A DNA stretch of 64,000 bases from Sphagnum magellanicum (taxonomy: Eukaryota > Streptophyta > Sphagnopsida > Sphagnales > Sphagnaceae). Shown piece after piece: positions 1-11,789 of the stretch (position 1 is the first letter of the stretch; the number at the start of each line of letters is the position of its first letter). The stretch covers positions 5,801,390 to 5,865,389 of the forward strand of contig CM038911.1 in assembly GCA_021904315.1 (NCBI GenBank), written 5' to 3'. The translations under genes were made by a program, and so were the position numbers. Below the pieces are notes generated by a model. That model did not search any database and was not told where the DNA came from. It saw only the letters and a list, made by a program, of their open reading frames with translations.

Positions 1-236
1 AGGATGGAGAATCTGACCATCCAACTGCACAATATGTTAAACCAACACAACATTTGTGACTAGAGAATGAGAAGAGCTGCATGAGAAAACTAACACCTGC
101 AGCTTCAATTCCATGTTCAGCACACATTCACACCTTCATACAGCCTGATCATTTTTTGCATTTGCAAAATTTGGTCAGATCCTGTACAAAATGAAGAAAT
201 GCAACCCACATCTGCTGATGATATTGAAAACCTCAC

Positions 237-3045
237 CTTAACAGCAACAAGCTCACCAGTGGACCGTAAGCGAGCTTTGTACACCTGCAGAACCAAATAT
301 ATCAATTTAGTTTTTTTCTGAATCTCTTATCATCTGATTTTTACTGCTTCCAGCAGTTTCCAGAAACTTACTGATGCCATGATTGTTCTCTAACAACAAA
401 CTGAAATCTAACTTGCAGAATGAACCCTGAGCTTTCTCATTGTAATAGTGAGAAGATTCAATGGTGACTTGTATCAGGATGCCCATCAACTTGCGAAAAG
501 AAAAACAAATCTATCTTCATGGTTGGTGCATACCTGACCCAAACTTGCAGCAGCCACAGGCCCCACAGAGAGCTCAGTAAAGACATCCTCAATCTGGTTC
601 CAAAACATGGGGAAGTGTTAGGAAATGCTGTATGTCACATCATCCTCTATGAGAGTGATAAGCACATAAAATGCAATAGATAATGGCCTGTGGGGAAACT
701 TCAAAGGAAGATTTGAGCAGGCACAAGGAAAGTCCAGATAAAGAAAATCAAACAAGCCGAAGGGAACTTCTGGGAACTAAGATCTGCAGTACAATTTGTT
801 GAATCCCAATCAGCAGGGAAACAGAAACTTACTGAAACACCTAACTCCTCCTTGATAAGGGCAAGCGCAATTGGGGTTGCAAAGGAGGGAATGTTGTCCT
901 ACACACATGCATGAAGCAAGTGCGTGTGTCATGGATAATTGCTGTTGAACACAAGGTGCAAATGGTATGAATCAGTCGCAGTAAATGCTCTAGTCAATGC
1001 TCTTGAACACAGTTGTTCCAAGTCATTGTGTACAAGAGGATGAGGAAGTGCTCACCTGGAGCTCAGCAAACTCATCCAAGTACTCTTGTGGACAAATATC
1101 AGGTCTTACTGATAGCGACTGCCCCACCTGCTCATTGACCACACAGGAATTAGCAATTGGCAAGGAAAATTCCCTCCAATATCAGACGCTAACTTGTCTA
1201 TCAATATGTTTGCCTTCCCACCCTGGACTCATAGTAAGACTGGGCATGTGTCATTCACGTGTTAGTCTTGACAAGCACCCATAGATAGCTGCTACTAGGG
1301 TTGAGTTTGAACCTTTATGAAGGAGGGGCCGAGCTGACAGAGAATGTTGCGAAGTTCTCTTGCACGCTGCTTCCTTTGCTGCCTGTCTGCTCTTTTTATC
1401 TGTCACCTCAACCAAGCAATGGATTAAAAGCTATCCTAATCTTCCCTAAAAGAGAAAGAAGATCATTCCCACCAGTAGTGTGAGGATTCAGAGCAGGGAG
1501 CAGGACTGCCCAGCACTATCTTGAATGTCTAGATGTACACAGGAATCCATCTCTCCTTTTTGAAAACAAAAGCTCTGAAATTGTGGGAGCCCATCACGGA
1601 CGAGTTATGCTCGGCCTCCACTTTCATGTTGTCACTATCAGAGTTCCTTCATGTATCTAATGATTCCACGGTGGCATGTTCTGATCACTGTGTGATGATC
1701 AACCCAGACCTCCTCCTGATCATGTCACACCTACAGCAGCTTTGAGTTGTGCTACTGATGGATGATGGTCTCTACAGCTCCATGTACCTGTTTGTCAAGT
1801 AGGACATTCATAGCAAAAAGTCCAAGACTTTTGATGATTGAGAAAGCACGTGCACGGACTTGGCCAGGTTGTTCTGCCATCAGTTCAGCCAGCTTGACTG
1901 GATCATAACTACAAAATGCTCAAAACAGCAGCCATGTCCAAGACAAGGAAGGGTGTCAGTCATCTTCTGTACAATCTCATCATCATCAAAGAATTCCAAT
2001 TCACAAACATGGGAGGGATTGGACATAAAACTAAAAAGCTTGTCAAACAATGCAGGAGACAAACAAATCCCACACACTAAACAAAACAAGGAAACCTCTT
2101 GAAAAGTGGAGATGGTGACCCAAAAGCCTGCTGCTACAATTGTGTACCTTTGAGCAAAGTCACGGGCAACACTGGGTTTTAGCTCCAGCATTTCAACCTG
2201 AAAAAAAACCAAATGCAAATGTGATTCTCTGTCTGCATTATACTAAACATGGAGCAAATATGCTCGATGTCTGACAACTCTGTGAGCTGATCATTGATTG
2301 GTAAATCATTCCATAAAACCTTGAGAACCCAAAAAAAAAAAAAAAAAGACTGCCAAACCCTAAAATGCCTGAAGAACATACAGACATAAAACAACCAGAA
2401 GAAGATTTCCATTGGTTCAAGAAACAAATAGACACTTGATGAACTTTACCCATCCATTGAGAGCTGTCTCGCCACCTGGCCATCCTTTGGACCAGTCTCC
2501 AAGTTTGTCTGCCACGCTCTTCTCTACTTTGCTGTCGTACTCTTGTGATTTCTTCCCCATCATCACCTGCCAAATTGGAAAAACTCCTTTATCAAACAGA
2601 CTTATCTGATTTGTTTGGACAAAAATTCAATCATACCCTAACCCTAGACCTAAAACAAGAACCTGCCTCTGTCTCTGTCTCTGTGAGCTACTTGTGAAGT
2701 TGTTCATCATCATACCCATAATAAATAAATAAAATTTGCTATGTATTATGGGAAAACCCTGTACAACTTCTGTTTCTACTGCTGCTGCTGCTGCTGGTCT
2801 CATGACCCAATCTCTCTCTTCCCCTTGATAGGGAACTTTTCACACAATGCAAAAGCCACCCATCATCATACCCCTTGTACCTGTGATCTTGACTTGATTG
2901 AGGTACTACTACGAGTCTCGTTATTGTCTCCTCGCCTTTCTCGTCTGCCGCTGCTGATACCCATGGGAGTTGAGCGGGTTACTGCAGCAGCAGACCTGAT
3001 GCCAATTCCATATGTGGCAACGGAAGAATACCACCCCAATTCCAT
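237..3045 (-). CDS. ABC1-family atypical kinase (ABC1K/ADCK type), 5' part, probably plastid or mitochondrial
   Basis: Nine minus-strand exons join in one frame: 2881-3045, 2450-2566, 2148-2197, 1788-1908, 1313-1399, 1056-1127, 833-898, 534-593 and 237-284 (786 nt, 262 residues). All introns are GT-AG. Start: the first in-frame ATG is at 3045; the frame is open further upstream to about 3132 but has only GTG there. Residues 1-55 are rich in Ser, Arg and Thr with few acidic residues, like an organelle transit peptide. Residues 174-183 (LGPSFIKVGQ) hold the family's KxGQ motif; residues 239-246 (VAAASLGQ) are the Ala-rich loop that replaces the Gly-rich loop; VAVK ends at Lys262, the expected ATP-binding lysine. 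Family members regulate prenylquinone metabolism and organelle stress responses. The next family block (normally beginning VQRP) and the rest of the kinase are not found in bases 1-236, so the gene continues beyond the left edge. The subfamily is not resolved. Confidence 0.9.
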
Positions 3046-3420
3046 CACTTGTCTCGTTGTCGTCGTCGTCCTTCTCCTCCTCCAGAGTGCGTACAGATTG
3101 TCGCGCAAGCTCGTCGCGCAGATTCCAAGCACAAAACTAATATTGGAATTTTAAAACAGAAGAAGAAATTCATGTGACTCATATGATGAAAACACAAAAC
3201 ATTAAATCAAAACAAAAGAACTTCTCCACAAATTGGACCCCCAAAATTCATTCATGTGACTCGTGTCACAAACTTGGAGGGGGTCAAATTCACCAAATTG
3301 CGTGTGCTCAGACAACCATCATCACCTACATGGAAGGCTCTAGGGTTTAGGGTTTAGGTTTACTGTTTCCAAATTGCAACACAGCTTTTTGCACACTCCC
3401 TATCTACTAGGTAACTAACT
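3046..3420 (-). promoter_or_regulatory. Leader and promoter zone of the ABC1-type kinase gene with telo-box motifs
   Basis: The stretch directly upstream of the kinase start codon. At 3341-3361 the + strand reads two and a half telomere-like units (TAGGGTTTAGGGTTTAGG), i.e. AAACCCTAA telo-boxes on the gene strand, about 300 bp before the ATG. Such boxes are common near transcription starts of plant housekeeping genes. The transcription start is not visible, and no clear TATA box was identified. Confidence 0.45.
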
Positions 3421-5030
3421 CTTTTCACTCTCTTCTAGAACTAATTTTGTTTTGCTTCTTTCTTCTTTCTTTATGAAGCAAAAAAACTTGTTTTTTTTTT
3501 TCTCTTCATCAATCACAAATCACTCCAATCAAACAAGCACAAATTTGTCATCAATCACACATCAACTCCATGGTGCAAAGCTACACCAATAAACGAATGC
3601 ATAATTTGGGGCTAAACTGAGTTTCATACCCCCATTGAACCCTGGTGTACACACTGAAAGAGGGGGATAGGGGGTGAAAGAGAGGGTGACTTTATGGATA
3701 AGTCTATTATCGTTTATAGGTGTTGTGTAACCTCACCCTATGTTGTGTGTTGATCTTATCGCTTGCAGAAGAAAAGGGTTGACAAATTTTATGATGAACT
3801 TACACCTGACACTTTTCATCAAGCTTGGGAGCCAAAAGAATGGGCTTTGGGATTTCTTTTAGGTTTCTTTTTTTGGGCCAACTAATGGGTGAATGAAGAA
3901 ATGGGTTCTTCTTCACCACCATTTTTTTCATCAAATTGTGAGCAAAAAGGATGGATTTTGGAAATTTTTCTTTAGTTTTCTTTTGGGGGACCAATTTACA
4001 TGCAAGTCATGAGTTCTTCAATATCTACATTTCTTTTCAGCTCTACTTTTTAATATAAACTTGCCCAAACTTTATTGTGATAAAAACAAAGAAGGAAAAA
4101 ATGGGTAGGTTCCATCAAACCTTTGCCTAGTCAAGCCCCCAAAATTGTCTGAATAAACATATTGAGTAAATGAGACTTTTCATTTTTTTTACAAACATTT
4201 TTTTTTAAAAAAATAGAATTTAAAACAAAACCCAAGTTGAAGAATGTTTTTAATAAATTAATTAATTATGAATTTTTAATTTAAAAAATTGATAATGGTA
4301 TCATGTAATGTCATGTGAATGGTGGGTGTAGCAACTCAAGTCATCAAAAGAGGACCTTTAATATGGACAAAGGAAGAATCCTAAAAACCAAGGCCATATA
4401 TGTGCTCAAAATAGACCATGCAATGGACTGGACTTGAAATGGGTTGGACTATAATCTCAAACTAGGGTATAGATCTAAATTATTTTGAAACTAGGGTTTA
4501 GATTAATCTTTAAATTGAAAGCTACTGCAATCACACATTCACAAAGCATAATTTGAACTATTATAACTTATGGGAAGCTCTAATAAGGCACAGTTCAAAG
4601 TTCACAAAAGGTTCTTTTGATGCTACAGCTCTAATGCTTCATAATTCTCAAACTTATTAAACAAGTAGGCTCTTCCATCCAGTAGGTAATTGCTACTAAA
4701 GCTTTAGAATAAATGCAATAGCCAGGCTTTGTAGGAACTATGAACCTATGCATGAAGCTAGCTAGCATCTATGGCAAATTCAAAGTTTAAACCAGGAACA
4801 CTAACTAGTTAATGTAAGAAATGTTCCATGAACTTTCAAAAAAGATGAACTCATAATTCACAGGTGGTGAACATTCCTCAAATGGAAGAAGGTACATTGT
4901 TCCATAGTCTCTCTCCCTTGCAGACAGAGCCGAGCCAATGAACACCATTGGAGTAGTTGTTGTGTCTATCTTCTTCTTGTGGATGAGGAGGAGATAAAGC
5001 ATTGGACCACACAACATGATTTCCAGAGTG
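3420..5030. other. AT-rich intergenic DNA with one imperfect duplication
   Basis: No coding signal. Two related segments of roughly 70 bp begin at about 3816 and 3928 (period about 112 bp); both run from a TCATCAA start through GAGC(C)AAAA..GGAT/TGG to a T-rich tract and GG(G)CCAA/GACCAA. The remainder is A- and T-tract DNA. The short open frames here have no family resemblance. Confidence 0.4.
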
Positions 5031-5338
5031 TTGCCCAAATCAAGTGTGATTTTTACTCAATTGGATTAGCCTTCACCTTCATTGTGACTTTCACTCTATG
5101 GATTCAACTTCTGTGTGACGTTCACTCAATTGATTAACCCTCCGTTCTCTCTTGTGTTGCCCAACCCAAAGTGTGATTTCCACTCAAATGATAACCTTGC
5201 TTCTTCCTTTCTTGTGTTCTCATTGCATTAACAAGTTAACCCTCCGTTCTCTCTTGTGTTGCCCAACCCAAAGTGTGATTTCCACTCAAATGATAACCTT
5301 GCTTCTTCCTTTCTTGTGCTCTCATTGCATTAACAAGT
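5030..5338. repeat. 102-bp tandem repeat, two near-identical copies plus a degenerate third
   Basis: Copy A spans 5134-5235 and copy B 5236-5337; I see a single difference (..TTGTGTTCTC.. against ..TTGTGCTCTC..). A decayed relative lies at about 5030-5130 and shares GTTGCCCAA..CAAGTGTGATTT..ACTCAA. Because 102 is divisible by three, the repeat keeps one frame open and yields a 100-residue open frame with an internally repeated peptide. I regard that frame as a by-product, not a gene. Confidence 0.8.
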
Positions 5339-5339
5339 G

Positions 5340-7320
5340 GGCAGCTGGACTGAACTCCAGACAGAAAAAAAAAAGGGAAATCAAATTTTTAATCTTCTAC
5401 TATTTGAGATATTATGTCATGACTTGCTTGATGTGCAAATTCCAGGAATTGTAAATTGTAAATTAGTGTTTTCTGGTTTTATATATAGCAAGCAACTCCA
5501 CTGGTGCTCAGTATGTGACTCTACAAATTAAAACTGGATAAAAGGAAAGTCAAAACATGCCAGTTTGGCTCAGCAAACTGGTTTTGGCCCAGCATTTTTG
5601 CAGAGTTTGTAAAAAGGCATGGCAAAGCCTAACACCCGACCAGAGAAGAGTGTAATAAATATGATATGACTGGTGCTCCTTGTTTCTGATTGGCCAATCA
5701 TAACGATTGGTCCAGGTGATTTGATATAGTAGTCTCCCACCTACTTGGAGTCCTAGTTTCAGTTTTATGGGTGGAGTTGGGAAAAAACTAAACCTAAACT
5801 AAACTTGAATGTGAGAATTTTTTTTGCTGGGGATGTTCGAACCTCTTGTTTCAGGCTTTTGAAAATTTTCAAAGAAGTGATGGGTTTTTGGAAAGTATTA
5901 GCAAAGAACAAATGGTTCAAGGTAGGTTCTTTGACGAGTTATTTGGTCTGTTTGAGAACCACAATTATGGGGGCAAATTTGGTTCTTTGAACTTTTGAGA
6001 ATCATGTGTCAAGTGTCTATATACCTGTCTCTTACCCGTTGTTCCATTCTTTCTTTGAAAAAGAGATAACCGCACATTTGTTTGTCCCGACCCCTTCTAC
6101 AAAACTTAAACCTAAAAACTAGAGGAACTACATACCTACCCAATGAGCCTTTGCATGTCGCTTAATATATGACAAATGGTTGCACCCAATTTGTGGAATC
6201 TTGTGAGTGTTGTGGAAGATTTTACAAGTGGTTGTGTCTTATTTGTCAAATAGCTAGAGTGTTTTTCTTTCTTTAAAATGCACAATGGAAGAGAAAGAGA
6301 GTGGTGTGTAGTTTTGAAAGCATTTCCAAACATATATATGGATGGGATTCATTTTTTTTGCTTTTGTGGGGGCCATCAGCCATCAAAGTTTGCACTACTA
6401 CTTCTCCATTTTGCCATTTTTGGCCCACCATTAATTTGTTAGAAATGGATGACAAAAAGACTAATGTTGCATGAATATTCAAAAAAATTCAAATATCCAA
6501 CTCAGATATCACCTTAAAAAATTTCTGCATGTAATGAAAAAGGGATATCTGAAATGATATCTTCACCCCCCCCATCTTAAAAGTATGAGATTTAGTTAGT
6601 TAATATTTTTGAATGGACTTTTAAAAATAAAGTTGTAAAATTCAGGCAATACATCAATTTTTTGCCCAAATTTGGATATCAAAACTCACAACAAGGCTAG
6701 GAATTAGGGCATCAATTTGAAGGGGAAAAAAAAATGAAAATAGGGTTTTGGAAGGCTAGGGCTTCAATTTGAAGGGGGGGGGAAAAGGGCAAATGGTGTT
6801 TTGGAGGTGGTTGCCACCTCCAACCTTAAATCCAAGGGGTTGTAAAGGGGTCCAAGCTCCAACTAAGCCCTATTTTATTTTTGCATTTTTTGAGTTTTTT
6901 TTGTCTTCTCATTTTTCTCCTTGCTCATTTCATTTCCTAAATGTAAGAATCTAAGTAAATATTACTTATCCCAATAGTAAATGAAAAATCTGCAAATAAA
7001 ATCGAGAAAAAACTAAATAAATATAACATATTCAAAGAAAAAATTTGCAGCCACATGATATGAATGTTCTATATTAGCTTTATATTGTGTTAATGACAAT
7101 GAAAAAGTCTCATTTGAAACCTTTCAGATCATGTGTTATATATTGTGTTATTCCAAACTTGTGCTTTCTCTAAATCCAAAAAAAAAAAAAAAATTTGAAC
7201 AAAAGGTCTGATAAAATATTATAAAACAAAGGGAATAGCATGTTTGAAAAAAACATGTTGATGTAAACCATTTTGTAATTTCAAAAAAATTAAAGAGGAG
7301 GTTAATAGTTTAATAAAAGG
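5340..7320. other. AT-rich intergenic DNA, no gene seen
   Basis: Open frames are short and have no recognisable motif. The stretch holds poly-A/T tracts, a C run near 6566-6573 and a G run near 6773-6782. GGGTTTTGGAAGGCTAGGGCTTCAATTTGAAGGGG near 6740-6780 partly repeats the wording at 6700-6725. Nothing else supported. Confidence 0.4.
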
Positions 7321-7324
7321 AAAT

Positions 7325-9300
7325 TTGGAAAGACAATTTGCTGAAAAAAACACACATGTTTTTGGTTCTTCCATTTTTGATTTTTTTGCATCAAAGGATC
7401 TTTTCAAAAATGATGATGTGGAGCAAAAAATGTTTGTGGAGGACCTTGCACTTTTGATAGTGAAAAACCACTTGCCTTTATTAGTTTGTGGAAAATGTAT
7501 GGCTAAAATATTTGGTATTACATTTGTGTTCTCATGTTTAATTTTCTTCTAGAATTTTTTTGTCACACAATTTTTTACATTACGTACAAAAAAAAACTAA
7601 GCAAACATAGGTTTTGCCTCAAATAGAAGAATGTTATTGTGCTACTGCCAATTTTGATCTCTAAATGTTATTGTGTTACTGCCAATTTTGATCTCTAGAT
7701 GTTCAAGGGTGCACATTATGTGTTTGATATGGTTGTAATTTTTTGGGGATCTAATTGGAAGCCAAAGCATGTAACTCTTGGTCTATTTGAAATTGTTGAC
7801 ACCACATGATAGGCATTGGCAAGAAACTAGATTGGTCTTTTGAATATATATGGCTTTAAAAATAAGGTAATAATGTATGTTAAGAATGAGGGTTCAAATT
7901 TGAACACATTGACAACTGCATTAAAGTCTATTATGAAATGTGAAGCTTTAGATTTGAAGGAGAGCTTTCAAGGGACTTATTTCGAGCATGTTTTTTCCAA
8001 ATATTGTCAATATGTTATCAATAATGAAAAAGTTTATAAGGGTTTCAAATATGTTTTTATAATATATATTTAAGCATATTCATGAAAATGTATCACTTGG
8101 CCCAAAAAAATCTAACAAAGGTTAGCAAGAATGGAATAAGGTTTGCATTGAAGTTGGTTTGAGGTGAAGAAAATTGAACATTTTAATGAAAATAAGTCCC
8201 TGTTGTTTTTCGACATTGTGTTTTTCGTTTGTTTTTTTGAAGTTTCTAGATTATTTTATTGATTTTTGATGTGTTTATATATATAGTTCCAAGAGGCATT
8301 GCAATTTAAAGCGGCCATTGTCATTTATTATATTCAACAAATAGTATTGAAGATTACTAGCCATGTTCCCTTCACCATTACCTTAACACATACATCAAAT
8401 CATTGTTGATGTTTTATTTATGATTAGAAGTGTTTCTATTGTTGGCCATTGGTTTTTCTTATGCATTGCATGCAACAATTACTGTGACATTGAAATTTAG
8501 AAAAGAATGTAGAATTTAAACTAATATGAATAATTTGATCGATGATGGATCTATGTTGCTTTGGAATTATCATTGCTTACATCTAACACTAGAAAAAATA
8601 AATGAGGTTTTAGATGGATTTCTTTGATTTCTACAAAAATTTCAATAAAATAAAACCCATAATATGTTATCTTTAATGTTAAACCCAAGATTTAAAAGTC
8701 TCTAATTGGTTTCATCTATTATTGGTAAAAAATAAGGGGTTTCCATTATGGAAAAAATATGACAAATGGTCCTTATTTCCAATGCTTTTGATGCCACCAA
8801 ATCTTACACCTTATGGTAGAATTTAGACCTATGGCAAGTATGCAAATTGATGAAGATTTTAATCTTGACATTTTTCAAATTTTATTTAGACCAATGAATT
8901 AACCAAAAAGTTAATGAATAAAAAGTTATAGATGTTTAGGAAATATTAGGTGCATGCAAAAGATATTAAATGTCTTTTGGAATGGTGGGAAAAACACAAG
9001 TCTCTGTTTTCAATTGTTGCATTTCTTGAGCACCATATTTTTGGCATAGTGGGATTTTATTTAAAAACTGAAAAGATATTTTCATTGCCTAGAATATTTA
9101 CAAATTTGAAGAAATGTTACTTATAGTTAAATAATTGGATAATTTAATATTTATTAGTAAATACTAGCTCAATGATCCTAGGGCGAGTTGTAGTTCACCT
9201 TTTAGTTTGAGAAAATTGATTGAATCTGATGTGGCTCTATATATATATATCAAGGGGAATTTGAAAGAGATGAAATTTTGTGCTTGTAATTTCATCCTGA
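7325..9300 (+). pseudogene. hAT-superfamily transposase relic (left copy)
   Basis: Read on the + strand, broken hAT transposase blocks appear in the expected order. About 7340-7500 resembles the segment before the catalytic core (DVEQKMFVEDLALLI). About 7700-7800 (FWGSNWKPKHVTLGLF) precedes a TGA stop near 7806. About 7840-8060 carries the block with YVKNEGSNLNT and CEALDLKESFQGTYFEHVFSK. About 8940-9230 resembles the C-terminal dimerisation region (FLEHHIFGIVGFYLKTEKI, then a decayed SPFSLRKLIESD tail). Stops and frameshifts separate the blocks, so no transposase can be made. Terminal inverted repeats and target duplications were not identified, so the ends are approximate. Confidence 0.75.
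7631..7698. repeat. 34-bp tandem duplication inside the hAT relic
   Basis: The unit ATGTTATTGTGCTACTGCCA..GATCTCTAA at 7631-7664 is repeated at 7665-7698 with only small changes (GTGCTACT against GTGTTACT, last base A against G). It lies between two transposase blocks and looks like a local duplication after the element decayed. Confidence 0.75.
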
Positions 9301-11110
9301 ATTATATTGAATTTATTTATTTTGGTTATTTGGAAGCCTTGGATATTTAACAAATATTATATCAAGTAGGATATCTTTAATATTAAAATTAAACATTATA
9401 TCTTTATATGATATATTAAATGGAAAACGAACCAAAAATAATGAATATTGATAAATTGAATAACTAGAACTAATGGATATTGAAAAAATATAATATTCAC
9501 CCAAATTTGAAAAAAAAAAAAAACCCTATGATCAACTTCTTGATATATATTACAAAATATTTATTTGATTTTTTTAAATCTAGGGAAATTTTATTATTTT
9601 TAATCATTGAATTTTGTGGAAAATTTTTCAATTTTTTTGCTACAGTGCATAAAATTTCACAAAAAATGGTTGAGCCAAAGTGATGACCATCCACAGGAAG
9701 ATTTAGAAATATGGAAATAAAAAAATTGAAACATGCTTTTGATGTTTTTGGCTACCTTCTTTAACAATGAAACAATTTTGACATATTTTTCCCTTCCAAT
9801 TCTATTCATTGAAAGCATCAAAAATCTTTTATTTTTAGCAATTTTCTTTATAAAAAGTTGCCAAGAATAAAGAAGTCACACCCCTATTGTTGATATGGTG
9901 GGTTAAGCCCTCTTTGTTTGACTCCTTCCTAAGGCATATCACCTCCCTACTTTGGTTTGACATTTTGTGATCATTATTACAATTGGGTTGATAAAGGTAT
10001 GCAACATAAGTCCTTCCCAAAACCACAAAATTTCAACATGGATCGACTTATGTTGGGTGTGTATATCAATTGAATTTATCAACCTATTAAGGATAGGTTG
10101 TTTTCAATTATAAATAATTCTATGTGTTCACAAAATTTCAAATTTTATCATGTTCATAAACTAAATATCTATATACATTAAAATTTATGCCATCTATAAT
10201 TAAATACAAAAGAATACTCTCCAAATACAAGGAATTCCCAATAAATAATAGAACCATGTGGCTAGGGAAAAAGGTTCTAGAATAATATGAGGTTATGTAA
10301 TGTCAATTCAAAAATTACATAATTAAATATAACTCATACTTTCTTTAAAATATCCAAATATTATTTATATTTTATGATTTATCAAAGTCAGAAAATGAAA
10401 AATGAAATTTTTATTTTAAAAGATATTCAAATTGAAATATAATATATTTTTAGCATTGTATATTTAACCCGTGTCCCTACCTTTTGTGCCCTTTATTTGC
10501 CCAATGCCTTTATTGTCTGCTTCTATGTACAACAAGTGCATTAGATCAAATGAAACAATTAAAAATAAATTATATATGTTATTGTGAATCATCTTAATTA
10601 TTTTTCATAAATTAAAAAACTTAAACTTTGATATTTCAAATTGTCACAATAGTTGCATTAGATTAAATAAAATAATTAAAAAATTGTTAATGTTCTTTCA
10701 TTTATTTAATATCCATGTAAGTAGCCAAAAAAGGAGTAAGAAAGTTATGAAAAATAGGTTAATGTGCTTTTCATATCCATGAATGGAGTGAGATAATTAA
10801 GACTAATAATAATAATTGTGAAATATACCCAATAATTGTTTAAATAACATAATTACACCATTACATAATTAAAAGGCTTGAAGCCATAGACTTTGGATAA
10901 ATCTAGAACATAAAATAATGATCATTGCAACTTGCAAGTTACACCACACTTGAGGGTGGTGGGGCGATGGTCTTGAGGGCATTAGCTTTAAGGTGTAACT
11001 CCAAAACACTTGACATTTCCAAAAAAACACACATTTGCAAACATAAATATTGATTAAAAAAAATTACTTGTGGTATTACATTAAAATTTATGTGTCATTT
11101 TTATGTCATC
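9300..11110. other. AT-rich intergenic DNA, no gene seen
   Basis: Strongly AT-rich with many A/T homopolymers and only short, unrecognisable open frames. I found no RNA gene, terminal repeat or conserved coding block. Possibly older transposon remains, but nothing specific can be supported. Confidence 0.35.
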
Positions 11111-11118
11111 TTTCTTCA

Positions 11119-11230
11119 AAACTTCAAAGTTTTGATCCATAGTATGGAATAATACTAAGGACTATAAGTAGACAATAAAATAAGCAAGAAAAAGAACATA
11201 TTATGGAAAGTTTAAAAGCTTGAAAAATTG
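11119..11230 (-). repeat. LTR-like repeat, 3' copy of the Ty1-copia relic
   Basis: This segment matches 15540-15650 over about 110 bp in the same orientation, with frequent substitutions. Shared anchors are AAACTTCAAAG, then ATCCATA.TATG, then ACTA.AAGTAGACAATA, then AAGTTTA.AA.CTTGAAA.ATTG. It sits just downstream (minus sense) of the RNase H block, where a 3' LTR is expected. The full LTR may be longer than the similarity I can see. Confidence 0.6.
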
Positions 11231-11789
11231 TAGATTAATGATCTTGAAACTTGAAGGTGCATGAAATAAAAACGAGAAGGCCAAATATACTAATTGGGGG
11301 TGATAGTTAGGTGAACTAAATAAAGGAGCTATAAGGTGAAAACTACTATCATGTAAAGAAATTCAACTTGGAAAGAATTGGGGTGCACTTGCATATCCAA
11401 CTAATGTGCTTAATGACGATGTAAGAAATTAATTTGTTGCATATGCATCTATGGCAAAACTACCAAAACTACTATTTAAATGATGATGAAAACTTGTTTT
11501 GCTACCAAATTTTGTTATTTAAAAAAATATGATTATCAATTAAACAATTTGACCAATTCCAACTTACACTACCATTTGGTTAAGTTGTCAAATGTTCAAC
11601 CCTAAGAGTTGTATGCGTTTCAAATGTTTCAATGCAAAGAATGGTTTCATTAAAACATCAACTTCCATGTTAGATGTAAGACAATACTAAAAAAACATTT
11701 CCTTTGTTGTCATTTTATCTTTGACATAATGGTGGTGTATGTCGATGTGCTTGGTTCTTTTGTGGTGGACCAAGTTTTTTAATAACACA

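Noticed and set aside
1-236. Next exon of the ABC1-type kinase (expected to start VQRP)
   Set aside because: No acceptor followed by a VQRP-like frame was found; the only AG-preceded piece near 1-43 does not fit the family, so the exon should lie beyond the window.
5152-5454. 100-codon open frame with a repeated peptide
   Set aside because: It exists only because a 102-bp tandem repeat (multiple of three) has no stop in one frame; the flanks look intergenic and there is no family resemblance.
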